This document shows, piece by piece, positions 1 to 8,257 of a DNA stretch of 38,006 nt (the first letter of the stretch is position 1; every line of letters begins with the position of its first letter). The translations under genes were made by a program, and so were the position numbers. The notes below the pieces were generated by a model, which made no database searches, had not been told where the DNA came from, and saw only the letters and a program-made list of their open reading frames with translations. The DNA comes from an uncultured Burkholderiales bacterium (GTDB taxonomy: Bacteria; Pseudomonadota; Gammaproteobacteria; Burkholderiales; Burkholderiaceae_E), in the NCBI GenBank assembly GCA_902826305.1, contig CADEEH010000038.1:1-38006 (forward strand), given 5' to 3'.

Positions 1-633
1 CCCGGCCAGCGCCAGTGGACCGACGTCGAACAGGCGCGGATCTACTACACCGGCAAGAAGGGCTGGAGTGATGCCCAGTTCGACGAGGAGGTCCGGGTCG
101 CTCCGCAGCGCCAGGCGCGACACGCGCAGCCGAATCGCGACTGGTTCGCCGGGTTCGCGCGGGACAACGGCATCGCGTTGGCCACCCACGATGACACGAC
201 CACCGGTCACGTCGACGAAGCCAGGGCGCTGGGTGCCTCGATGAGCGAGTTCCCGACGACACTCGCGGCGGCCCGCCATGCCCACACCCATGGGCTGCGG
301 ACGATCGCCGGCGCGCCGAACATCGTGCGCGGCGGATCCCACTCCGGCAACGTCGCCGCGATCACACTCGCGCGGGCGGGTGTGCTCGATGGACTGTCCT
401 CCGACTATGCGCCGGGCAGCCTGCTGCAGGCGGCGTGGATCCTGTACCGGGACGACACCCTGTCGTTGCCCGCTGCGATGCGGATCGTCAGTCGCGGGCC
501 GGCCGAGGCCGCCGGCCTGCACGATCGCGGCATCATCGCCGTCGGCCTCGAGGCGGATCTGCTGCGCGTGCGGGAGGTCGACGATCATCCGGTGGTGCGC
601 GAGGCCTTCGTCTCGGGGCGGCGCGTGGCTTGA
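1..633 (+). CDS. phnM: PhnM, alpha-D-ribose 1-methylphosphonate 5-triphosphate diphosphatase (3' part)
   Basis: The reading frame is open from base 1 to the stop at 631-633, so the 5' end lies outside the window and only about 210 C-terminal codons are present. PhnM is an amidohydrolase-superfamily enzyme of the C-P lyase pathway that releases pyrophosphate from the phosphonylated ribose triphosphate. Visible family features are the PGQRQ and YYTGKKGWSD segments near the start of the fragment, the ATHDD metal-site motif, GAPNIVRGGSHSGN, and the SSDYAPGSLL segment with the late metal-binding Asp. A TTG codon at 178 is internal and is not the start. The gene converges on the phnC-phnD-phnE-HD operon with a 14-base gap, so both belong to one phosphonate locus. 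The rest of a C-P lyase operon, if present, lies to the left. Confidence 0.92.
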   Translation, partial: PGQRQWTDVEQARIYYTGKKGWSDAQFDEEVRVAPQRQARHAQPNRDWFAGFARDNGIALATHDDTTTGHVDEARALGASMSEFPTTLAAARHAHTHGLRTIAGAPNIVRGGSHSGNVAAITLARAGVLDGLSSDYAPGSLLQAAWILYRDDTLSLPAAMRIVSRGPAEAAGLHDRGIIAVGLEADLLRVREVDDHPVVREAFVSGRRVA

Positions 634-647
634 CCGCGGCTGCCTTT

Positions 648-1244
648 TCACGTCACGCCGGTGGCGCCGACCGACGTGCGCTGATCCCCGCGCGGCTGCT
701 CGAGCAGGGCCTGCAGCATCCCGAGGTACCAGTCGATCGACGGCGTCGTGCGGCCGGGCTGCTTGGCCAGGTCGTCCCAGCGCCGCAGCATCAGCGCCTG
801 TCGCGAGTATGGCTGCGCGAAGAACTGTTCGAGCTCGTCGTCACGCATCGGCCCGCCCTGCAGCGCGAGTGAAGACACCGAGGCCGGGGACAACGATCGC
901 GCATAGTGTTCGTCGGTCCGTACCAGGCAGCGCTTGGCCGGGACGTGCAGCCGGATCGGCTCGAGGACCGACGCGTCGAAGGCCGCGGCGAGGAACGGGA
1001 TCGCGATCTCCTCGTGACGATCGTCGATCCGGTCGTCGCGGGTGATCGCCTCGGCGACCAGGAAGTGTCCGATGTCGTGCAGGAAAGCTGCGGCAACCAG
1101 CGTGGCCTCGGCATCCGACCACTCGGCCAACTGCGCACATTGCAGCGCGTGTTCGAGCGCGCTCACCGGCTCACGCCGGTTGCCCTCGTAGGCCTGGCCG
1201 CCGTGGCGCTCGAACAGATCGGCGATGCACGAGACGATGTCCAT
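648..1244 (-). CDS. HD-domain phosphonate oxygenase, PhnZ-like
   Basis: The 198-residue protein is of the HD-domain family found in phosphonate operons, whose studied member PhnZ is a di-iron oxygenase that cleaves the C-P bond of hydroxylated aminoethylphosphonate. The iron-ligand pattern is present: H32 in LEHALQCAQLAE, H56-D57 with H60 in LHDIGHF, H77, H100, K104 and D157 in RRWDDLAK, spaced much as in PhnZ. The first ATG after the phnE stop (1242-1244) was chosen; the frame stays open upstream but runs into phnE antisense composition and lacks family similarity. It follows phnE after 14 bases and is probably co-transcribed. Between Tyr19 and Glu25 there seem to be three extra residues compared with the family Y-x-G-E pattern. 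No PhnY-type 2-oxoglutarate hydroxylase is visible, so the substrate is uncertain. Confidence 0.87.
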   Translation of the reverse strand: MDIVSCIADLFERHGGQAYEGNRREPVSALEHALQCAQLAEWSDAEATLVAAAFLHDIGHFLVAEAITRDDRIDDRHEEIAIPFLAAAFDASVLEPIRLHVPAKRCLVRTDEHYARSLSPASVSSLALQGGPMRDDELEQFFAQPYSRQALMLRRWDDLAKQPGRTTPSIDWYLGMLQALLEQPRGDQRTSVGATGVT

Positions 1245-1258
1245 CGGCGACTCGCGCG

Positions 1259-2071
1259 TCAGATCAGCCGCTTGCGAAGCGAAGCGGAAATCACGTCGAT
1301 CACCGAGACCGACACCACCAGCATCATCAGCACCGCGGCCGTCTGTGCATACTGGAAGCCGCGGATCACGTCCCACAGCACCATGCCGATGCCGCCGGCG
1401 CCGACCATGCCCACGACCGATGCCGAGCGGACGTTGGCCTCGAACCGGTACAACGTGTAGGAGATCCACAGCGGCATCACCTGCGGGATCACACCGAACA
1501 CGATCTCGGCCAGCGGATGGGCACCGGTGGCACGGATGCCCTCGACCGGCTGCGGATCGATCGCCTCGACCGCCTCAGAGAACAGCTTGGCCAGTGTCCC
1601 GGTGGTGTGGATCCACAACGCGAGCACACCCGCGAACGGGCCGAGCCCGACCGCGACCACGAACAGCAGCGCGAAGACCATCTCGTTGATCGAGCGGCAG
1701 GCGTCGAGCAGTCGTCGCACCGGCTGGCGCAGCCACCACGGCGACAGGTTGTCGGCCGCGAGCAGCGCCAGCGGCACCGAGGAGACGATCGCCAGCGCGG
1801 TGCCCCAGAGCGCGATCTGCAACGTCACCACCAGTTCGGACAGGTAGTGACGCCAGTCGCCGAAATCCGGCGGGAAGAAGCCGCTGGCGTAACGGGCCAT
1901 GTTGCCCGCATCACGCACCAGATCCAGCGGCCGCATGTCCGCGCCGCTCCAGCTGCCGGCGAGCAATGCCAGCAGCACACCCCACAACACGAGCGACGAC
2001 GTCGATCGAGGAGGTGCCGGCGGCAGCGCCGTCGCCGCCGACGCGCCGACGGCCGCCGACGCGCCGCTCAT
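1259..2071 (-). CDS. phnE: Phosphonate ABC transporter permease PhnE
   Basis: This is the inner-membrane permease of a phosphonate/phosphate-ester importer, working with PhnC and PhnD encoded just upstream. The 270-residue product has a short Ala/Pro-rich cytoplasmic N terminus, a membrane segment at about 27-45, then the permease core with several hydrophobic helices. The EAA loop that docks on the ATPase is at about 167-200 ([20 protein letters not shown]). The C terminus ends in the usual basic RKRLI. The ATG at 2069-2071 was chosen: it lies 19 bases after the phnD stop and leaves a normal length, whereas the longer frame would overlap phnD. Confidence 0.93.
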   Translation of the reverse strand: MSGASAAVGASAATALPPAPPRSTSSLVLWGVLLALLAGSWSGADMRPLDLVRDAGNMARYASGFFPPDFGDWRHYLSELVVTLQIALWGTALAIVSSVPLALLAADNLSPWWLRQPVRRLLDACRSINEMVFALLFVVAVGLGPFAGVLALWIHTTGTLAKLFSEAVEAIDPQPVEGIRATGAHPLAEIVFGVIPQVMPLWISYTLYRFEANVRSASVVGMVGAGGIGMVLWDVIRGFQYAQTAAVLMMLVVSVSVIDVISASLRKRLI

Positions 2072-2090
2072 CGAACTGGGATCCGAACGG

Positions 2091-3065
2091 TCACTTCGCG
2101 CTCGCCAGCTGCCGTGACAGGTCCGCGAGCCGGGCATCGATGTCGGCGAGTTTCTTCGTGCGTTCGGTGTCGCCGAGTGTGGTGTCGTTCTCGACCTTGG
2201 TCCGTTCGCGGGCCAGCTCGATCTGGCGGATCGGCACGAGCTGGGTGTTGCCGGACGCCCTGAACCCGCTGTAGCCGATGTTCTGCAGGATCGCCTGCTC
2301 GCGTTCGGTCTTGCCGTATCCGAGCATGAAGTCGCGGACCTTCGTCTTCACGGACTCGTCCAGGTCGTGCCGCCAGACGATCGGATCGCTCGCGATCAGC
2401 GGGGAACGCCAGATCTCGCGATATTGGCTGCTCTGCTCCGGATGGGTCTTCGCGAAGCGCTGGATGTTCTCGGTATTGTTGGTGGCGACGTCGACCTGCC
2501 GGTTGACGACCGCCAGCAGGTTCGTCTCGTGGTTCGCGCGTACGGTGCGCTTGAAGTCCTTGACCGGATCGACCTTGTTCTGGCCGAACGCGTACAGGCC
2601 GGGAACGGCGGTGCCGCTGGTGGAGTTGGGATCACCATATCCCAGGGTCAGGTTCGAGCGGCCCTGGAGCACATCGTCCAGCGACTTCAGCGGGCTGTCC
2701 CGGTGCACGATCAGCAGCGAGTAGTAGCCTTCGGTGCCGTCCTTGCCGACGATCTTCGCGAACACCTCGGCGCCGGCGCGATCGACCGCTTCCATCGCCG
2801 ACTTGTTGCCCATCCAGGCGACGTGCACCTTGTTGAAGCGGATGCCCTCGATGATGCCGGCGTAGTCCGGTGCAAAGAACGCCTTGATCTGCAGTCCCGT
2901 CGCCTTGTTCATGTCGTCGAGCAGCGGCTGCCAGGCCGTCTTCAGGTTCGCCGACGATTCGGTACTGATGAAGCCGAAGTTCAGCTCCTTCGGCTGCGCG
3001 GAGGCGGACGGCGCCACCGCCAGGCCTGCGGTGACGGCGAGTGTGGTGATCCAGGTCTTCATCAC
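2091..3065 (-). CDS. phnD: Phosphonate-binding periplasmic protein PhnD
   Basis: This 324-residue solute-binding protein should capture phosphonate in the periplasm and deliver it to PhnE-PhnC. A Sec signal peptide occupies about residues 1-23 (hydrophobic core then APSASA before QPKEL). The mature start [14 protein letters not shown] and the [10 protein letters not shown] and HETNLLAV segments are typical of PhnD and the phosphate/phosphonate-binding family. The C-terminal tail after about residue 275 is charged and coiled-coil-like. Two ATG codons occur in tandem (3063-3065 and 3060-3062). A GAGGA motif upstream fits either. It sits 29 bases after phnC in the same operon. Ligand preference among phosphonates, or phosphite, cannot be read from sequence. 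Confidence 0.94.
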   Translation of the reverse strand: MMKTWITTLAVTAGLAVAPSASAQPKELNFGFISTESSANLKTAWQPLLDDMNKATGLQIKAFFAPDYAGIIEGIRFNKVHVAWMGNKSAMEAVDRAGAEVFAKIVGKDGTEGYYSLLIVHRDSPLKSLDDVLQGRSNLTLGYGDPNSTSGTAVPGLYAFGQNKVDPVKDFKRTVRANHETNLLAVVNRQVDVATNNTENIQRFAKTHPEQSSQYREIWRSPLIASDPIVWRHDLDESVKTKVRDFMLGYGKTEREQAILQNIGYSGFRASGNTQLVPIRQIELARERTKVENDTTLGDTERTKKLADIDARLADLSRQLASAK

Positions 3066-3094
3066 GGGCGGGTTCCTCGGGTTGTGTTCGGAGA

Positions 3095-3940
3095 TCAGGC
3101 GGCGCGCAGCTCGGGCAACGCCCCGCCGATCCGCGGAGCCTGCGCGCCGTCACGGCCTTCCGGTCGGAAGAGTTCGTGTGTCTGCGAGCCGTACAGGGCC
3201 CGCAGCCGATCGTCGCTCAGCGCCCGGGTCGGACCGTCGTAGACGACCTCGCCGGCGCGAAGCGCGATCGTGCGCGGGCAGAACGCGAAGGCATGTTCGA
3301 CCTGATGCAGCGACACCACCACCGTCACGCCCAGTTCGCGGTTCAGCTCGGCGAGCAGTTCCATCACGCGCTGGCTCGACGCGGGGTCGAGCGAGGCCAC
3401 GGGTTCGTCGGCGAGGATCAGCCGCGCCTCCTGCACCAGCGCCCGCGAGATCGCCGCCCGCTGCTGCTGGCCGCCGGACAGCGTCGATGCACGTTGCCAG
3501 CCGCACTGCTCGATGCCGACCCGCTGCAACGCGCGCCAGGCCCGCTGCTGCTCGAGCGGCGGGAAACGGCGCGTGATCGCCCGCCACAGCGGCTGGCGGT
3601 GCAGTGCCCCGGCCATCACGTTGACGACAACCGGCAGCCGGTCGACCAGGTTGAACTGCTGGAAGATCGCCGCGACGTCGGCACGGACGCTGCGCACGTC
3701 CCGTGCCATCACCCCGCCACACTGGACGGTCCGGCCGAACACCCGGATCGTGCTGCCCGGCCTGGGGTCGGCCCGGTGCAGGCCGTTCAGAAGGCGCAGC
3801 AACGTCGACTTGCCCGATCCGGAGGCGCCGAGCAGCGCCACCATCTCGCCGGTGTCGACCCGCAGCGACACGCCGTTCAGTGCCGTCTTGCCGTGGAAAC
3901 TCTTGTGCAGCGACTCGACCTCGATCGCGGGACCCGGCAT
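3095..3940 (-). CDS. phnC: Phosphonate ABC transporter ATP-binding protein PhnC
   Basis: This is the cytoplasmic ATPase of the importer and the first gene of the phn operon. In its 281 residues the nucleotide-binding parts appear in order: Walker A GASGSGKST (38-46), Q-loop IFQQFNL (about 93-98), signature LSGGQQQR (154-161), Walker B LILADEP (174-180), D-loop SLD (183-185) and an H-loop His in VSLHQVEHA. Length matches PhnC, slightly longer at the C terminus. The ATG at 3938-3940 was chosen because family similarity starts at once (IEVESLHKSF) and because the PHO-box-like site lies about 54 bases upstream. The in-frame extension to 4069 would translate that site. Confidence 0.95.
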   Translation of the reverse strand: MPGPAIEVESLHKSFHGKTALNGVSLRVDTGEMVALLGASGSGKSTLLRLLNGLHRADPRPGSTIRVFGRTVQCGGVMARDVRSVRADVAAIFQQFNLVDRLPVVVNVMAGALHRQPLWRAITRRFPPLEQQRAWRALQRVGIEQCGWQRASTLSGGQQQRAAISRALVQEARLILADEPVASLDPASSQRVMELLAELNRELGVTVVVSLHQVEHAFAFCPRTIALRAGEVVYDGPTRALSDDRLRALYGSQTHELFRPEGRDGAQAPRIGGALPELRAA

Positions 3941-3993
3941 GTCATCGGCCTCAGACGGAAAAGTGGATGATCCCGGCTCGTCGTGACGGGCAC

Positions 3994-4011
3994 ATGACAA
4001 TTGGACGACAG
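3994..4011 (-). promoter_or_regulatory. PHO-box-like PhoB site upstream of phnC
   Basis: Read on the minus strand, the 18 bases are CTGTCGTCCAATTGTCAT: two near-identical heptamers (CTGTCGT and TTGTCAT) separated by four bases. The E. coli PHO box has the same design, CTGTCAT repeats eleven bases apart, and I count 14 of 18 consensus matches. The site lies about 54 bases before the phnC start and in the right orientation. That phn operons are PhoB-controlled is known; that this site works is inference. Confidence 0.7.
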
Positions 4012-4040
4012 GCCGGTGATAACGGCCGGGCGCCGCGGTG

Positions 4041-4105
4041 ACGCGGATCCGGCGGCCGGTGCGCCGCAAGACGCGGCGACGCGGATCTGGCGGCCGGTGC
4101 GCCGC
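4041..4105. repeat. Two-copy direct repeat, 38-base period
   Basis: Bases 4041-4067 and 4079-4105 are near-identical (acgcggatc, then c or t, then ggcggccggtgcgccgc), differing at one position. They lie in the gap between phnC and the upstream hydrolase gene. Only two copies are seen. The second copy forms the hairpin described separately. Confidence 0.75.
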
Positions 4106-4110
4106 CAGAT
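4085..4110 (-). terminator. Perfect 10-bp hairpin after the MBL gene
   Basis: Two perfectly complementary 10-base arms (atctggcggc and gccgccagat) enclose a six-base loop, starting five bases after the stop of the gene at 4115-5065. There is no T-run after it on the minus strand, so it is not a classical intrinsic terminator. It may help end or stabilise that transcript and insulate the phn operon. Confidence 0.5.
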
Positions 4111-4114
4111 GCCC

Positions 4115-5065
4115 TCAGCGGCTATCGAGCCACGCGATGATCCCCGCCGCGTTCAGTTCGATGTCCACCGAGAGTAGCCGGCGCACGGCCGCTTCGTCCA
4201 TCGTCACGCCGTGACGGCGGACTTCGCCGACCAGCAGCTCACCCATCGCTTCCTCGAGCCGGGCCTGGCGTTCGGCGCCCTGCAGCGTCTCGTGCCGCAG
4301 GCCCAGGTCGGCAAACGCCGCGGTCATCCGCTTCATCTGCGCGCCGAGTGCGGGCACGTCGCGCACCTGTGCGAAGTGGGTCAGGTAGACCGCCTCGGGC
4401 TTCAGCGCAAGCAGGCGGTCGAGGGTCGCGATCAGCGCCGGCGGGTCGAACTGCACCGGCGTCGACGACGGGAAGATCAGTGCGCGTCCATCGACATCGA
4501 AGTCGCGGTACGAGATGCCGAACGTGTCGCCGGTGAACAGGTGCCCGCTGCGGGTGTCGCGGATCGCCACGTGATGGCGGGCATGGCCCGGGGTGTCGAT
4601 GATCTCGAAGGCGCGGCCGGCCAGCGACACGGTCGCGCCGTCACCGGTCTCGACCACCCGGTCGGCTGCGACCGGCACCAGCTGGCCGTATTTCCGTTCG
4701 GCATCGGCCGCGCCGTAGACTTCGCAGGTCCCTGCCCACAGTTTCGACGGGTCGACCATGTGGCGCGCGCCGCGCGGATGCACGGTCAGCTTCGCGTTCG
4801 GCAGCTTCGACATCAGCAGGCCGGCGCCACCCGCGTGATCCAGGTGCACATGGGTCAGCATCACCCAGTCGACCTGTTCGGGCGCGATGCCGAGCTGGGC
4901 GAGTGCGTCGATCACCAGCGGTGCGGCGGCATTGGTCGCGGTGTCGACCAGTGCGGCGCGACCGTTCTCGACGATCACGTGGACCGCGTCGAACAGTTGC
5001 CGTTCGTACAACGAATCGACCGCGTGGATGCCGTGATCGTACGGGATGACGTGAGCGCGGGGCAT
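4115..5065 (-). CDS. MBL-fold metallo-hydrolase
   Basis: The 316-residue cytoplasmic protein has the metallo-beta-lactamase fold. The zinc motif is [10 protein letters not shown] (H72, H74, D76, H77), followed by the His of DTPGHARHH, the bridging Asp of FTGDTFG and a late His in YLTHF. About 60 C-terminal residues form a helical extension. The substrate is unknown; MBL proteins of this general shape include lactonases, thioesterases and glyoxalases, and nothing here decides among them. It lies upstream of phnC on the same strand, but a hairpin and a PHO-box-like site separate them, so I treat it as its own unit. It is not PhnP-like in any obvious way. The gene starts with ATG and is divergent from the SnoaL-like gene. 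Confidence 0.85.
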   Translation of the reverse strand: MPRAHVIPYDHGIHAVDSLYERQLFDAVHVIVENGRAALVDTATNAAAPLVIDALAQLGIAPEQVDWVMLTHVHLDHAGGAGLLMSKLPNAKLTVHPRGARHMVDPSKLWAGTCEVYGAADAERKYGQLVPVAADRVVETGDGATVSLAGRAFEIIDTPGHARHHVAIRDTRSGHLFTGDTFGISYRDFDVDGRALIFPSSTPVQFDPPALIATLDRLLALKPEAVYLTHFAQVRDVPALGAQMKRMTAAFADLGLRHETLQGAERQARLEEAMGELLVGEVRRHGVTMDEAAVRRLLSVDIELNAAGIIAWLDSR

Positions 5066-5242
5066 GAAGTCTCCGGGAGCGACGGCTCGATGTTCGGTGG
5101 CCGCATGGCTGTCGGTGAAAGTATGCCGGATCGGCCGTCGGTTGCCGGCGGTACACTCGATGGGTCAGGGCCTGCCGGCACGGCGTCCCCGTCGTCCGGC
5201 ACCCGATACCTTGTCCCCGACGCCGACAGGAGACTTCGTGTG

Positions 5243-5635
5243 ATGCCAGCCAGTCCGGAGCAGAATCGACGCAACGCGATCGCGTTCTACGACCTGATGT
5301 TCAATCAGGGTCGGCCGCGCGAGGCGATCGAACGCTACGTCGGCGCCAGCTACACGCAGCACAACCCGCACGTGGCCGACGGCAAGGAGGCGTTCATCGA
5401 CTACTTCGAGCGCATGGCCCGCGAGTACCCGGGCAAGTCGGTGCGTTTCGTGCGGACGATTGCCGAGGGTGACCTGGTCGCGTTGCATTGCCATCAGGTC
5501 TGGCCGGGTGATGCCAGCCGCGACTGGGCCGGCATCGACATCTTCCGCTTCGACGATGCCGGCAGGATCGTCGAGCACTGGGACGTGCTGCAGGTCGTGC
5601 CGGGCGAGTCGAAACACGACAACACGATGTTCTGA
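5243..5635 (+). CDS. SnoaL-like protein (NTF2-like superfamily)
   Basis: The 130-residue protein matches the compact SnoaL-like cone-shaped alpha/beta fold: an N-terminal helix ([14 protein letters not shown]), the [15 protein letters not shown] segment, and a C-terminal strand set ending [10 protein letters not shown] and DNTMF, as in proteins described as SnoaL-like aldol-condensation enzymes. Reaction and substrate are unknown. AGGAG at 5228-5232 lies ten bases before the ATG at 5243; a GTG directly in front (5240) is seven bases from it and is an equal candidate. The gene is divergent from the MBL gene and is followed in the same reading frame by selO after 45 bases, suggesting co-transcription. 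Confidence 0.82.
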   Translation: MPASPEQNRRNAIAFYDLMFNQGRPREAIERYVGASYTQHNPHVADGKEAFIDYFERMAREYPGKSVRFVRTIAEGDLVALHCHQVWPGDASRDWAGIDIFRFDDAGRIVEHWDVLQVVPGESKHDNTMF

Positions 5636-5680
5636 CGATGTCCGCGGCGGACGCCCGCGAGACCCTCGTCGAGTGAACCC

Positions 5681-7195
5681 TTGGAGACCGACATCGATAC
5701 CGCAACCCTCACCACGCCGCGTGTCGCCTTCGACAACAGTTATGCCCGCGACCTCGAAGGCACGTACGTGCGATGGCAGCCGGCCGGATCGAAATCGGCC
5801 CGACTGGTCTGGCTGAACCGCGACCTCGCTGCGGAACTCGGACTCGATGCCGACGAGTGGGCCTCGCCGGCCGGGCTCGCGGTGCTGGGAGGCAACGTGG
5901 TGCCCGCCAGTGCGCAGCCGATCGCCCAGGCGTACGCGGGCCACCAGTTCGGCGGCTTCTCGCCGCAGCTCGGTGATGGCCGCGCGCTGCTGCTGGGCGA
6001 ACTGATCGACCGCCACGGCCGCCGCCGCGACATCGCGTTCAAGGGTTCCGGTCGCACACCGTTCTCGCGTGGCGGCGACGGCAAGGCCGCACTCGGTCCG
6101 GTGTTGCGCGAGGTGATCGTCGGCGAAGCGATGGCCGCACTCGGCATCCCGACCACCCGTGCGTTGGCCGCGGTCGCCACCGGCGAACCGGTGTTCCGCG
6201 ACCGCCCGCTGCCCGGGGCGATCCTGACCCGTGTCGCGGCCAGCCACCTGCGTGTGGGCACGTTCCAGTTCTTCGCGGCGCGCGGCGACCAGGCCCGGTT
6301 GAAGCAGCTCGCCGATTATGCGATCACCCGGCACGATCCGCAGCTCGTCGACGCCCCCGACCGCTACCTGCGGTTCGTCGAGTCGGTGATCGAACGCCAG
6401 GCGGCGCTGGTCGCGCGCTGGATGGGTGTCGGTTTCATCCACGGCGTGATGAACACCGACAACACGACGATCTCCGGCGAGACGATCGACTACGGTCCGT
6501 GTGCGTTCATCGAGGCGTACGACCCGGCGACCGTGTTCAGCTCGATCGACACGCAGGGCCGTTACGCGTACGGCAACCAGCCGGGCATCATGCAGTGGAA
6601 CCTCGCCCGTTTCGCCGAGACGCTGCTGCCGCTGATCGACGACGATCCGCAACATGCGCTGGCGCGGGCGACCGACGCGATCAACGGCTTCGCGCCGCGC
6701 TACGACACCCACTGGCGCAGCCTGCTGCGGGCGAAGCTCGGCCTGGACGACGGCGGCGACGCCACCGGTGATCTGAAGCTCGCCGAGGACTTCCTGGCAC
6801 TGCTGCAGCAGCATCGGGTGGACTTCACCCTCGGATTCCGGCGCCTGGCCGAAGCGGCCGATGGGCACGACGCACCACTCGAGACGCTGTTCGGCGAGGG
6901 CGTCGGCGCGCTCAGGTCCTGGCTTGGCGACTGCCGTGTGCGGTGGCAGTTGTCACCGACCGCGGCGCCGGAACGCGCGGCCGCGATGCGCCGCGTGAAT
7001 CCGATCTACATCGCGCGCAATCACCGGGTCGAAGCCGCACTCGCCGCCGCGACCGACAGTGACGATCTCGAGCCGATGCACCGGCTGCTCGCAGTGCTGG
7101 CGCATCCGTTCGACGAGCAGCCCGGCGACGCCGATTACACGCAGCCGGCGCCGCCGGAACAGACCGCGTGTTATCAGACGTTCTGCGGGACCTGA
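5681..7195 (+). CDS. selO: Protein adenylyltransferase SelO (YdiU/UPF0061)
   Basis: SelO is a pseudokinase-fold enzyme that transfers AMP from ATP to Ser, Thr or Tyr of target proteins and is linked to redox stress. All expected parts are present in 504 residues: GHQFGGFSPQLGDGRA, the ATP-contacting Lys121 in AFKGSGRTPFSRGGDGK, the catalytic segment HGVMNTDN (D260, N261) and the metal-binding D270 in DYGPCAF. The conserved C-terminal CYQTFCGT carries the cysteines thought to control activity. No ATG or GTG lies in frame between the upstream stop at 5633 and the body of the gene. TTG at 5681 is the only common start available, and a GGAG overlaps it, so the exact start is uncertain. It probably forms an operon with the SnoaL-like gene. 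Confidence 0.93.
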   Translation: METDIDTATLTTPRVAFDNSYARDLEGTYVRWQPAGSKSARLVWLNRDLAAELGLDADEWASPAGLAVLGGNVVPASAQPIAQAYAGHQFGGFSPQLGDGRALLLGELIDRHGRRRDIAFKGSGRTPFSRGGDGKAALGPVLREVIVGEAMAALGIPTTRALAAVATGEPVFRDRPLPGAILTRVAASHLRVGTFQFFAARGDQARLKQLADYAITRHDPQLVDAPDRYLRFVESVIERQAALVARWMGVGFIHGVMNTDNTTISGETIDYGPCAFIEAYDPATVFSSIDTQGRYAYGNQPGIMQWNLARFAETLLPLIDDDPQHALARATDAINGFAPRYDTHWRSLLRAKLGLDDGGDATGDLKLAEDFLALLQQHRVDFTLGFRRLAEAADGHDAPLETLFGEGVGALRSWLGDCRVRWQLSPTAAPERAAAMRRVNPIYIARNHRVEAALAAATDSDDLEPMHRLLAVLAHPFDEQPGDADYTQPAPPEQTACYQTFCGT

Positions 7196-7246
7196 GGGCT
7201 GGCGCACACCGGGCCTCGCTTAGCCGCCGGGTGGCGTCGGTCTGGG

Positions 7247-8257
7247 TCAGACGTACTTCAGCGGCCCCGCCTTGCCGCGGAACACCCAGTATGAATACAC
7301 GGTGTAGCCGGCGATCACCGGCAGCACCACGACCGCACCGGCCAGGATCACCTTCAGCGACGCCGGCGCCGCGGCGGCCTGCCAGATCGTGATCCGGTCG
7401 ACGACCAGATACGGAAACAGGCTGTAGGCCAGGCCGGCGAAGGCCAGCACGAACACACCGACGGTGGCCACGAACGGCAACCAGGCCAACCGGTCGTTGG
7501 CGAGCGGCAGGCGTTTCAGCAGGACATGGATACCTCCGAGCAGGGCCGCGGTCGCCAGCGGCACCGGCAACAGCCAGATCACCTGCGGCATCACGAACCA
7601 CTTGTCGAAGATGCGCGCGCTGACCCACGGCGTGGCGAGCGAGATCGCCGCGACCCCGACGGCGGTCAGCAGCAGGCACGGCCGCGCCCAGCGCAACGCG
7701 AGCCGTTGCAGTTCACCTTCGGTCTTCATCACCAGCCAGCCGGCACCGAGCAGCGCGTAGCCGGCCGCGACGCAGCCACCCACGAACAGCGCGAACAGCC
7801 ACGGCCCGACACCGGGCGCGAAGCCGGTGATGTAGCGGCCGAGCATCGCACCCTGGGCGATCGCGGCGAGCAGCGAGCCGACGTGGAACGCACGGTTCCA
7901 GGCCCGTTTGTGTTCGTCGCGTGCCTTGACGCGGAAGTCGAACGCGACGCCGCGCAGGATCAGCGCACCGAGCATCAGCGCGACCGGCAGGTACAACGCG
8001 CCCAGGATCACGCCGTGGGCGATCGGGAACGCGGTCAGCAGGATTCCCACGCCGAGCACCAGCCAGGTCTCGTTGGCATCCCAGAACGGACCGATCGAGG
8101 CGACCATCAGGTCCTTGTCGTCGTCGCCGGCCAGCGGCAGCAGGATGCCCACGCCGAGGTCATAGCCGTCGAGCACCACGTAGACCAGCATCGAGATGCC
8201 CATCAGTGCCATGAACACCAGCGGGATCCAGCCGCCGGGGGCCTGCAGCTCAACCAT
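7247..8257 (-). CDS. cydB: Cytochrome bd-type quinol oxidase subunit II
   Basis: This is the second membrane subunit of a bd-type terminal oxidase, which supports CydA in reducing oxygen to water with quinol. The product is about 336 residues with many hydrophobic helices. Family marks are LDGYDLGVGILLP near the N terminus, the GPFWDANETWLV segment, and a C-terminal YTVYSYWVFRGKA. Two starts are possible: GTG at 8266 and ATG at 8257. AGGAG at 8270-8274 is only about one base from the GTG but about ten from the ATG, so ATG is preferred; either overlaps the cydA stop. It is the last gene of the gbsR-like-cydA-cydB operon, converging on selO. No small CydX-like gene was seen after it. Confidence 0.94.
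   Translation of the reverse strand: MVELQAPGGWIPLVFMALMGISMLVYVVLDGYDLGVGILLPLAGDDDKDLMVASIGPFWDANETWLVLGVGILLTAFPIAHGVILGALYLPVALMLGALILRGVAFDFRVKARDEHKRAWNRAFHVGSLLAAIAQGAMLGRYITGFAPGVGPWLFALFVGGCVAAGYALLGAGWLVMKTEGELQRLALRWARPCLLLTAVGVAAISLATPWVSARIFDKWFVMPQVIWLLPVPLATAALLGGIHVLLKRLPLANDRLAWLPFVATVGVFVLAFAGLAYSLFPYLVVDRITIWQAAAAPASLKVILAGAVVVLPVIAGYTVYSYWVFRGKAGPLKYV

Noticed and set aside
178-633. TTG at 178 as the start of a short gene
   Set aside because: The frame continues unbroken to base 1 with PhnM-like sequence, so TTG 178 is an internal Leu codon.
4115-5065. PhnP (phosphonate-pathway phosphodiesterase) assignment for the MBL gene near phnC
   Set aside because: Only the general MBL motifs are shared; no PhnP-specific feature is visible, and a hairpin and a PHO-box-like site separate it from the phn operon.
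5165-6868. Minus-strand open frame of 567 codons
   Set aside because: It is antisense to selO and the SnoaL-like gene, both with clear conserved motifs; its composition is that of a shadow frame.
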